A stretch of 64,000 bases of DNA from Montifringilla adamsi (taxonomy: Eukaryota; Chordata; Aves; Passeriformes; Passeridae). Positions 1 to 8,332 of this stretch are shown one piece after another. The translations under genes and the position numbers were made by a program. Numbering within the stretch: the first letter of the stretch is position 1; every line of letters starts with the position of its first letter. The stretch spans positions 13,598,779 to 13,662,778 of the forward strand of contig JAGGNK010003335.1 in the NCBI GenBank assembly GCA_017590115.1, written 5' to 3'. The notes under the pieces were generated by a model that was not told the DNA's origin, searched no databases, and saw only the letters and a program-made list of their open reading frames with translations.

Positions 1-152
1 AAAAGATCCTGGGAAAAGAACCTGGAAAAGAATCTGGGAAAAGAGCCTGGCAAAAGAACCTGGAAAAGATCCTGGGGGAAGAATCTGGGAGAAGAACCTG
101 GGAGAAGAACCTGGGGGAAGAACGTGGGGGAAGAACCTGGGGCGGCTGCAGC
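1..152. repeat. Minisatellite, 12-15 bp unit, cut by window edge
   Basis: About eleven tandem copies of a purine-rich unit close to AAAAGAACCTGGG. Units vary from 11 to 15 bases, mainly in the number of G at the unit end (GGG to GGGGG) and in AACC/ATCC/ATCT variants. The array begins before the window, so its full length is unknown. The + strand is almost pure purine apart from the CCT core. No gene is visible in it; the open frame running out of it is a repeat by-product. Confidence 0.9.
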
Positions 153-177
153 TGAACAGAGCCAGCAGCTGGGATTT

Positions 178-424
178 GGGCTGTGCCCCCAGGAAAACAG
201 CGACAGGAGGAGAGGGAACGGCCTCAGGCTGGGCCAGGGCAGGCTCAGGGTGGGCACAGCAGGAATTTCCCCATGGAAAGGGTGCTCAGGCTCTGGAACT
301 GCCCAGGGAGGTTTGGATTCCCATCCCTGGAGGTGGCACTGGGTGCTCTCGGCTGGGACAAGGTGGGGATGACAGCTGGGACTCGATAATCTTGGAGCAT
401 AATTCCCACCTCAGTGCCTCTGTG
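178..424 (+). mobile_element. CR1 LINE 3' fragment
   Basis: A 5'-truncated CR1 copy in + orientation. It carries the line AACGGCCTCAGGCTGGGCC, then the block CCCATGGAAAGGGTGCTCAGG, then CTGGAACTGCCCAGGGAGG, the order found in CR1 3' regions. It fades out after GACTCGATAATCTTGGAG, before the terminal octamer repeats. It belongs to the same subgroup as copies at 43551, 50813, 61150 and 63204. Confidence 0.85.
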
Positions 425-928
425 AAAAATTCAAAGCAGAGGCATTGATTGTGTCTCTGCAGAGCCAGCACGAGGGGGTCCATCATTTATTATATTGCCT
501 CTAATGAGAACAGTGATGATGCAATTGAGCTGCCAGTCCTTACAACTGTGTTTTCAGAGCATTAATTTCCTTAACAATATTTGCCTGATTAATTCCCTCA
601 GCATCCTGAGGGGAAAGTTCAGTGTTGTTATCTGCTTTTTACAGGGAGAGAAAATGCTGGAAAAGCAGGGGAAGAACATTGCCTGGCAAAGTCATCCAAG
701 GTCAGGATTCAAGTGGTGCTGGAGGGAGCCTCACTTGAATCAGCTGTGCTGATCTGTCACACCACTCAGCTGTTCTTCACAGAAAGAACAAAGTTTTGTT
801 ATTTTGCAAGTGGCCCTTAACGGAGTTGTGCACTGAAAAATGTGAAGTGACTAAAATGGAACTCTGCTCTTCAGTAGCGTCATCAGAGCAGAGGGGGAGA
901 CACCCAGAGCATCCAAATTTTGGGTGAG
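425..928. other. Unique flank, no feature seen
   Basis: No repeat family, plausible exon or RNA gene was recognised. Moderately AT-rich unique sequence upstream of the CpG island. Confidence 0.5.
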
Positions 929-1015
929 ATCACAGAATCATGGGGTGGCTTGGGTTGGAATGGGCTTTAAAAACCATCCAGTTCCAGGCCCTTGCCCTGG
1001 GCAGGGACATACCCT
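929..1015 (-). mobile_element. Short CR1 3' end, antisense
   Basis: Reads ATCACAGAATCATGGGGTGG then TTGGGTTGGAATGGGCTTTAAA, the reverse complement of the CR1 terminus (…TTTAAAGCCCATTCCAACCCAA… plus ATGATTCTGTGAT). Only about 85 bases of the 3' end remain. Confidence 0.8.
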
Positions 1016-2520
1016 AAAGGTGTGGGATACAAACCCAGTCTGAGCACTGGGAAATGGGGTGGGGGGGTTGTACCAGGACAGTCTCTAAGCCACTGTGATG
1101 ATTATTCCTCCTCTTCCCTGGGGACTGGGCTCTCTCCAGTTTGGGAACAGAGGTTTGTGAAATGCTTTGAGATCTGCTGATAAAACTACAAAAGCAGCTG
1201 ATGATTATTGCTCTTACTGCATCTATCAGAGTTTTGGGAGGGAAAATATGATTTTTTTTGAGGATCAGACTGACAGAACTAAAAATATCACTGTGTTAGC
1301 AAGGGCTTGATCCTTGCTGCTCCACACTGCTCCATGCAGGGTGTCTCCTGCACCTTTTGGCAGCACAAAGGGACAGGGAATGTTGAGGGCATCTCCACAA
1401 GCCCCTGCCAGTGCACAGACACCTGCTGAGCCCAGATGTGCCCTGGGCAGTCTCACCAGGGCTCTGCCTCTGCTCTCATTTCTGTGTTCCATGTATTGGG
1501 TTATTCCAGGGCTTGCAGAGCAAGGCAGAGGAAGGCAAACCAGCATCTTCCTCCCCATTTCTTCTGGGAAAGCTCCCCATGCAGCTGTGCCAGCCACCTC
1601 ACAGTGCAAACCCCCTGTCCCTAGAGCTGAGGGGGGAGTTTAAGGGAGTTAAACCTCCCTCTGCTGAAGGGTTTTGGTTCCAGGCCAGTAACACATGTTG
1701 AGGGTTAGTCCTGCCTGACAGATTCTTGGTGGTCTTGGCACAGAGGGAGTGGGCGAAGCTCAGCTCAGTTCTCAGCAGAGACAGATGTTTGTGATTTAAA
1801 AAAATCATTACTATGGTCATTGCCAGCCAGATTGCCTGGAATAAAAAAGCCTTTCTTCAGGTCAGGATCAATGCATTTTGGCTCCAAATCTCCTTGGGAA
1901 ATTCGTGCTCCCTGGGATATTTCAGCTGTGGAAAAGACATTACAAAAATTTAACCTGATTGGGCTTTTGTCCAGAGCATGACCCTGGCACAGAAAAAGTC
2001 CAGGATAACGCAGGGGCTGCTTTGGGGGATGTGATGTCTGATAACCCTTTCCCTGCTCAAGACACTGTCCAACAATTCAGGCCAGTTTTAAATACCAACC
2101 TTCCAACCCTCCCTGAGTGGTGTTATCCTTCTTTTATGGGGGGAAGCTGCAGGGAGGGATTAAAGGGATTTGCCAACAGCTGCCCAAGAAAACAGACAAC
2201 TCTGCCAGAAAGAACATCATCTTCTGAACCTCTGTGCTGTGCCAGCAGTGCCTTCTGAGAGCCCTGTCCCAGAGGGGCCGGTGGGATTTGAATGGGAAGG
2301 GGCCACACAACTCCCCTGGGTGCCCTCTTGGGGTTTTATCTCCGTGGCCCAGTGGCATGATGTGACCTGCCTGGGCTCCTCCTCCTCCTGGAGACAGCCT
2401 GGTGGCTGCTGGAGCAGCGGTGGGAGAAGATGGAAATAAAAGGAGGCTGCTCTGATGGGTTGAGAAGGTCTTGCCAGGAGGGCAGGGCTGTGGTTGTGGT
2501 CCAGCTGCAGGAAAAGGGCA
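1016..2520. other. Unique flank, no gene seen
   Basis: No CR1, LTR or tandem repeat was recognised. Open frames here overlap on both strands and look like chance. A short G-run (GGGGGGG) lies near 1062. Confidence 0.5.
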
Positions 2521-2733
2521 GGGTTTGTGCAGGGTTTTTGCAGTGTGGTTTGTGCAGTATGGATTTTGCAGTGTGGTTTGTGCAAAAGGGTTTGTACAGA
2601 GGGGTTTGTGCAGGGTTTTTGCAGTATGGTTTATACAATGGGATTTGTACAGCAGGGTTTGTGCAGTGTGGTTTGTGCAGAGGGGTTTGTGCAGGGTTTT
2701 TGCAGTATGGTTTATAAAGCAGGGTTTGTGCAG
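2521..2733. repeat. Minisatellite, ~14 bp unit (GGTTTGTGCAGTGT)
   Basis: About sixteen tandem units of 12-15 bases built on GGTTTGTGCAG(N)3, with variants GGTTTATACA and GGTTTTTGCAG. A larger block (TTTGTGCAGAGGGG, TTTGTGCAGGG, TTTTTGCAGTAT, GGTTTATA) recurs at about 2595 and 2673, so the array shows higher-order structure of roughly 78 bases. Several frames on both strands are stop-free through it, giving low-complexity translations rich in Val/Cys (plus) or Lys/Pro/Thr (minus). No evidence of coding function. Confidence 0.9.
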
Positions 2734-3095
2734 CTCCTGCCCCGGGGGCCCTGCCCTGGCAGCTCTGCACGTGCTGCCTCTGCACTCAGGTTCCCATTGC
2801 ACCTGCTCAGGTGGAAGAAACTTCCTTGTCATTAGAGGGCTGGGAAAGCTGCTCCATGTGCTACTCACCCTCCTCAGGAATGTGAGTGTGTCTGAGTGTT
2901 TTCTGGGAACAAACAGAGCGAGATGCCTCCTCCCTTTGCCTTTGAGAAAGTCACTGATTTATCTGACTTTTTGCAGCACTGGCTGCAGCTCCTGTCTGCC
3001 ACCACTCCCAACCTGCTCAGGGTCCACTGGGAACACTCAGCACTTCTGCCTTGTGCTGCTGTTATTATCCACAGAAACAAGGAATATCCTGAGCT

Positions 3096-3390
3096 CCCAC
3101 AGGATCACCCAGCCCGGCACCTGTCTCTGCCCAGCCCCCCTCAACAATCCCACCCTGGCATCCCAGGAGTGGTTCCAAACCCTCCTGGAGCTCTGGCAGC
3201 CTCGGTGCTGTGCCCATTCCCTGGGGAGCCTGGGCAGTGCCCAGCACCCTCTGGGGAAAGAACCTTTCCCAAAATCCACCCTGACCCTGCCCTGATACAG
3301 CTCCAGCCATTCCCTGGGTCCTGTCGCTGCTCACAGAAATTGGAGCCCCTGATGGGGTCTGAATTCAGTCTCCTCCAGGCTGCACTGGAT
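3096..3390 (-). mobile_element. CR1 LINE fragment, antisense
   Basis: Matches the antisense of the CR1 3' region in order: CACAGGATCACCC, CAACAATCCCACCCTGGCATC, CCTCCTGGAGCTCTGGCAGC, CCATTCCCTGGGGAGCCTGG, CACCCTCTGGGGAAAGAACC. The terminal few tens of bases are missing or diverged. Closely related in sequence to the copies at 19985 and 51731. Confidence 0.85.
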
Positions 3391-4329
3391 TGGGATTGTT
3401 GTATCAGGGTTATTACCAGAAACCCAAGCCACACTAAGCCCCCAAACCTGGTGATGAGGAACAATAAATTGTCATGCGTGAGGACAGCACAGCTCAGGAG
3501 GCTGCTCTGAAGGTCGCTCAAGTACGAGGCTTGTCACAGAGCTCGCACCTGAGGGAGGAGATAAAAAGTGCATTAGCAGCCAGATACGGAATATCCGCAT
3601 GTCACTGTCACCCTCTGCTCACACACATCCCTTCCTCTGCTGGGCTCCCAGCCCTAACCCTGGTGTGTGGTGTGGGCGCTGGGAAGGCAGCAGCGCTCCT
3701 GCAAAAGCAGCGTGGTTCCTTTTTTGTTGGACTCAGCCCTTTCCCAGGCTCTGAGCAGGAGCACGCTTGTCTGCACATCATGTTCCCATTATTTTGTCCA
3801 TGGTTTTCAGGGCAGGATGTGTCTTCATCTCTATTTCAGCAATTCAAAGCTGCTGGCATCCAGAAATGATGTTCTGGATGCAGCTGTGGAGGAGGAAACG
3901 GCACTGGGACAAATTGTGGCCTCCCCACTGTCATTTTCCTTCTTTCTGTTATTCCCAGGGGTGGCTGGGCTGCTGTGACAGTAGAAACAGGAATTTAAAC
4001 CCTTCTGATTTGCTCTTTTACTTCCCTCGAAGTCCACACCAGTCTCGTGCCAAATAGAAGAGTAAATGAGATAATGGGGAACAGAAGGCAGCAGGACTCA
4101 TCCCGGCTGGAAATCTCCCAGCTCCGTGGCACGAGAGCACCACACGGTGCCTGGGATTGGGAAGAAAGCCTCACCCCGTTCCGTGGCATTGGCTCCCGAG
4201 CTTTCCTAGGCGCAGCTGAGCCCCGGGACAGGTGACAGCAAGGGCTCTGCTATGCTGCGGGGCTGTGTTTTAAAGCCTTTTCGGAAAGGGAACAATTCTG
4301 CTTTGTCAGGAGAGACCCCTGGGTTGATC
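3391..4329. other. Unique sequence just upstream of CpG island
   Basis: No repeat recognised. CpG becomes more frequent after about 4080. A TATA-like TTTTAAAG lies at 4268-4275, 3' of an ATG at 4252 that opens an 85-codon frame. Whether transcription starts upstream of this is unknown, so neither is called functional. Confidence 0.4.
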
Positions 4330-4426
4330 CCACAGTTCTCGGTGCCCAGGATGAGCGGAGGGATGGGAACCCTTGGGATTGCCCGGCGGCGGGATGACAG
4401 CGGCACGGGCACCTCCTCCTGCGGCT

Positions 4427-4438
4427 GGGCGGGGCGGG
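4427..4438 (+). promoter_or_regulatory. Tandem GC boxes (Sp1/KLF type)
   Basis: GGGCGGGGCGGG, two overlapping GC-box cores about 265 bases upstream of the ATG. This is the clearest promoter-type motif in the island. Occupancy is inferred from motif knowledge only. Confidence 0.6.
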
Positions 4439-4496
4439 CTGAGCCCGAGCCGTGCCGGGCTCGTTCGGGTCGGGTGGGCTCAGCCCGAACCGTGCC
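4434..4496. repeat. Imperfect direct repeat with hairpin in promoter
   Basis: Two copies of a ~21-bp sequence, GGGCTGAGCCCGAGCCGTGCC (first about 4436-4456) and GGGCTCAGCCCGAACCGTGCC (about 4476-4496), differ at two bases. Each copy contains a near-palindromic GGGCTNAGCCC. The first also reads CGAGCC-N6-GGCTCG, a 6-bp stem. This may be a duplicated protein-binding site or replication slippage in GC-rich DNA. Confidence 0.6.
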
Positions 4497-4701
4497 GTTC
4501 CGAGCCTAGGAGCGCCGCCCCGGTGCCGCCCGTGTCCCGCCCGCGGCCGCGGTTGGCGGTGCCGGTGCGGGGCGGAGCCGGGCGGCAGCTTCGAATCGCG
4601 GCGAGAGCGCGGAGCTGCCCGAGCGCCTCCTGCCACCCGCACTGCCCTTCCCGGGCCCGCACTGCTCCGCACTGCCCCTCCCGAGCCCGCTCCGTCCGCC
4701 C

Positions 4702-4747
4702 ATGGGCAACGCAGAGTCCGTCCCGCGCGGCGCCGCCGCCGCCCCCG
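4702..4747 (+). CDS. First coding exon of unidentified myristoylated-type protein
   Basis: The ATG is followed by 15 codons, MGNAESVPRGAAAAP, plus one base (phase 1), then a consensus donor CCCCCG|GTAAGTG. Gly2 with Ser6 in MGNAES fits the N-myristoyltransferase consensus (M-G-x3-S/T), so the product is probably lipidated and membrane-associated; the Ala-rich tail after that is uninformative. The start is chosen because it is a true ATG inside the CpG island, with G at +4 though C at -3, immediately ahead of the donor. Several metazoan proteins start MGN with a Ser at position 5 or 6 (formin-like proteins, TIAM, BCAS1 and others), and 15 residues do not discriminate. The next exon is not established in this window. 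It is also possible that translation begins elsewhere and that this ATG is fortuitous. Confidence 0.55.
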
Positions 4748-4753
4748 GTAAGT
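4748..4753 (+). other. Splice donor GTAAGT
   Basis: CG|GTAAGTG directly after the MGNAES frame is a near-perfect U1 match and the strongest donor in the CpG island. It defines the exon end and leaves the reading frame in phase 1, so any true next exon must supply two bases to complete a GNN codon. Confidence 0.6.
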
Positions 4754-5350
4754 GCGGTCCGGTTCGGTCCGAGCAGCTCGGTCCGAGCAGTCCGGTCGGT
4801 CCCGCTCCGGCCCGGGCTCCCCCAGCGCTGGACACAAAACCAGGGTGGGGCCGCGTCCCTTTGGGTGGGGAGGATGCGACAGCGGTGTCAGGGACCCGCG
4901 GGAGGTGACAGGTGACATGTCAGCGCTCGGACCGCGCTCCGCACAGGTGCCGCAGGTGTGAGCGCACTGCTCACCTGTGCCGGGACCGCCCAGGTACCTC
5001 CGAGAGGCTTTGGGGGCTTTTTGTCCCCCTGCCGAACCGGGGCTGAGGCCATGAATGTACTTTCATCCCTCGCAGCTGCTGCCCGCGCAGCAGCCCTGCC
5101 AAATCCACCCGCCGCAATTCAAAGTCCTGCGCTCCAAAATCGCCTGCCAATCCCAGCTCCGGGGCTTCGGGAACAGACCTGGGAAAACAAACGGCTTGGC
5201 TCTGGCCGCGCTGCCGGGTGTCAGGTTCTTGTTGCCTTTTATGCGTCTTTTTTTTTCGTGTCCAAGAAGTCCAACAGCCGCCAGCCTGGTTGGCTGGATT
5301 TGAAGGGAGCTGATAACTGAGCTCAGCCAACCGGCACAAGATGCCAGCGC

Positions 5351-8234
5351 TCCGGAATACAAATAATCCTGGGTGGGAATAAGAAAAGCATTGAGTAACG
5401 TGCGGGCTAACACGAAGCAGCATCGTGGTTACTGGTGTTGCTGTAGAGCAGCGAGGTTCTGCAAGCCTCAACTTGTTTCTTGTTAACCTCTCCTTGGCCT
5501 GGGGCCTTTGGGATTTGCAAAAACTGCAGAACAGTTGTTTTGTTTTAAATTTTTTTTTTTATTTTATTTTAGATGTGTGTGACCTGCTGCAGTTTCAGTT
5601 TTCAATAAAATGCTGTCATTCTTCCCACCTAGTTCTTAACGTCAAAAATGTGATCAATTCTTTTAGGCATTTACACCATGGTCAGATTTAATGACTTCTT
5701 TCACAAAGTCCTCAGTTTTGTTTTCTCTTCCTCTGGGGGAACCCAAAATATTTTGCTGCTGGCAGGATGAGGGTGCTGTCATTTACCCGGTGTGTGAATT
5801 CAGCGGCGTGATGTGCGCTGCTGGATGCTCCTGCCTGAGCCTCGTACAGGTGTGTGTGGTATGGAGGGGAGGGAAAAGTCCCTCTGGAGCTGTGCCAGGA
5901 ACCTTTGGAGCAGGAGGTTGCATTGCCCTGAGTGGTGAGTTCATTGGCAGAAATCCAGAGCGGGTTCCCAGCGATGCTGCAGCAGGAAAAAAGGGAATGT
6001 GGGTCGATGCAAAGTGAGGCTGGGGTGTCTGCACCTGTAGCAAACACTTCTCCCCGCAGGAATTGGGCAGAAAGTAGACAGAAAAAAACCCACAAACCAA
6101 AAGAACAAACCAAATAACTCCTTATGCTTGCTCCTACTGGCTGCTGCTCTCAGGTGTGTGCAGCACCACTGGGGTCAGAGCTGTGTCCCTCAAGGGAAGG
6201 TCTCTGCTGTGCTGTGGGGTGTTACTAAACCCCAGGGGATTAACAGCTGGTTGTTCTTAAAAAATGAGTGCTTTGGGTGCTTTTTAAACCCTGTTGTAGT
6301 GGGTTATTCTCCCATTTCTTGTATTTCTCTTTCCTGGGAGCTGCTTCTGCTGTCTTTGCTTTTGAGGTGGTCAGCGCCATCAGATTTACATGTTTGCTAT
6401 GTAATGCAAGATTATTTCTAACTGATGAATAACTCTGCTCTCTGATGTTGGTTTTTGTTTTGAAATCCAAACATCCAGTCTCTTATTATAAAGCCAGTTC
6501 TGCAAAACAGAGTTGGCGATAACATTTTGGAAGTTAATGAACTGTTGGGTAAGTCAGACCTCAATAATACATTGTGTCAACAGCTGCTGCTGCTCCCGTT
6601 TGCTTAACAGTGAAGGTAAATAAATGCATTGGATGATACTTCTAATATTGGATGGGAGAATTTGAACCAAGATGGAATTCACTGTCAAGGGCTAAGAGAA
6701 AGATCATCAGTGTTTGGGTGGAAAGCAGGAATGTGGAATTGTAAAATCGGTCAATCCTTAAAGCTGGAGTTGTCACTGAGGCACGAGGGTTCTTAATTTA
6801 GAAATATTGACCTGTATGTCTGTTTTAAGTGACATTCTGCAGCCTGTGAGCTGTGCAGGTCCCCACGTCCCCTGGTCCTGCCTTAGGTGGGCAGTGGGGC
6901 TCCAGGGTGGAGACTGTCACTGGAGGGCAGCCAAGGATAAAAAGTCAGCTCTGCTGCTCTGTAACTCACTGGGAAATTAAAAAAAAAAGGCTGAACAAAT
7001 GCCAGGAAAAGGACACTGTGAAGTTTGTTGTTTAAGGGATCAGGAGAAAAGCAAATAACCATGCAGCAGCTGGTCCCAAGAGAGCAGAGCTCGGAGGGGG
7101 ACACAGCTGAGGGTGACTCCTCACTCCAGGGGCAACGTGCATCCTTCTCAACAATCAGGAACTCTCTCAGTGGGGGAGAAACTCTGAATTATTTGCACCT
7201 TGTGCAGCTCAACAAGGTCAAAAGTCGCTGAAAGGTTTCTTTGCATAATGCAAGTGGAGTTATGCCTGTATTAGATAATCATTCCCTGACTGAACTCTGT
7301 TAATGGTCTTGGAGTGTAAAACCAAATTGCAGTGCTGGGAGTGTTCCAAGTGAGCACCGAGCACACACACGGCTGTGCTGGGTCCCTTTTGGTGGGTCTG
7401 ACCTTATTCACTGCTTGGGTTTCTCCCAAAATGTCATTCCTGGGCTTCTCTCGGCTCTTAGCTCCCAAATTTCTCCTTCTGTAGGAAGTTTTCCTGTGCT
7501 GGAGGAGCAAAAGGAGTTTGCTCCCGCACGATTTTGTTTTCCCTCTGTTCTGAAGGGCAGCGGGAAGGATGAAGGATCCCAACTCTGGGCTTAGATGGCG
7601 CCAGAGCCTCAGGAAAGGATCTCCCAGGGCTCCGGCACTGGCACCTCTCACTGCTGCTCACCTGAGCACAGGTGTGAGCCCAGCCCATCCCTCACCCATG
7701 GGGAGCTCGCTTTGCCTCGGGAATGTAAGGTTTGGTCGGGATCTTCATTCCTGCAGCTGGGAAATTCTCAACTCACGTTTTGTCTTCACTGCTGTGCTTC
7801 TTACCCTGAGTCACCGTGCCCAGCTGCCAAAATATTGCACACCGCAGTGAATTCTTGCATGGACTGTGCTGGCATTGCCCATCCTACATGGAATCTCACC
7901 CAGGAGCTCTGGGCAGGCAGTGGGGACAGCAGCACATTCCCCTCATGGTTTGCTCAGACACACTTTGGTTTCACAGGGCACAGGCTGTTCTCTGCTAGCA
8001 AATCCCTGCTGCACTTGTGCACTCCCCAGAGTGCTGCGGGCTGTGCCCAGCTCTGCTCGCCTGGGGATTGAAATGATTGTCCCAGCTGGATTTTTTACTG
8101 ATAAACGAACAGCATTGATGTGGATTTATCATGAAGGTGATAAGGGAGTACATGTTGTGGTTCCTTCTCAATGCAGGTGTGAAATCATCCCAGAAGTTTG
8201 GCTGTGGGGGATCCCCTGCAGCCTCATCTGGTGC
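5351..8234. other. Presumed first-intron sequence, repeat-poor
   Basis: No interspersed repeat recognised. Contains a T/A-rich run at about 5548-5572, a candidate pseudo-exon at 6479-6548 and otherwise unique DNA. Assignment to an intron rests only on the donor at 4748. Confidence 0.45.
6479..6548 (+). other. Candidate exon (acceptor, open frame, GTAAGT donor)
   Basis: A pyrimidine-rich stretch ending CATCCAG precedes 70 bases that end at TTGG|GTAAGTCAG, a consensus donor. One frame is open across the whole segment and reads SLIIKPVLQNRVGDNILEVN followed by ELL, a fairly protein-like string. It starts at phase 0 and ends at phase 1. That is incompatible with the phase-1 exit of the 4702 exon, where it would run SYYK… into TAA. 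It could belong to another start in the CpG island, be an untranslated or cryptic exon, or be chance. Chance matches of this quality are expected in 64 kb. Confidence 0.2.
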
Positions 8235-8332
8235 AATCCCAGAATGGTTTGGGTTGGAAGGGACCTTAAAGCTCATCCTGTTCCAACTGCCCTGCCAGGG
8301 ACAGGGACCTCACACTAGACCAGGATGCTCAG
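8235..8332 (-). mobile_element. CR1 3' end, antisense
   Basis: AATCCCAGAATGGTTTGGGT then TGGAAGGGACCTTAAAGCTC, the reverse complement of the canonical CR1 terminus, followed by about 50 diverged bases. Truncated at about 100 bases. Confidence 0.9.

Larger units (their letters stand above)
4330..5350 (+). promoter_or_regulatory. CpG-island promoter
   Basis: A roughly 1 kb block with dense CpG and very high GC between about 4380 and 5060, tapering to about 5350, in a window where CpG is otherwise sparse. It contains GC boxes, many CCGCCC/GGGCGG motifs and the ATG-plus-donor exon at 4702-4747. No strong TATA box is placed where it would obviously serve the ATG, which fits a dispersed CpG-island promoter. 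The direction is inferred only from the + strand exon; bidirectional activity is possible. Bounds are by eye. Confidence 0.8.

Noticed and set aside
2134..3295. 244- and 274-codon frames
   Set aside because: Pass through the 14-bp minisatellite and then unrelated unique or CR1 sequence; no homology recognised.
4702..4747. Naming the exon as FMNL, TIAM, BCAS1 or a PKA catalytic subunit
   Set aside because: All begin MGN with similar early residues, but 15 codons, ten of them uninformative, cannot decide; no downstream exon supports any of them.
5767..5934. Exon between CTGCTGGCAG and GTGAGTT
   Set aside because: Poor pyrimidine tract; in the phase required by exon 1 it hits a stop at once.
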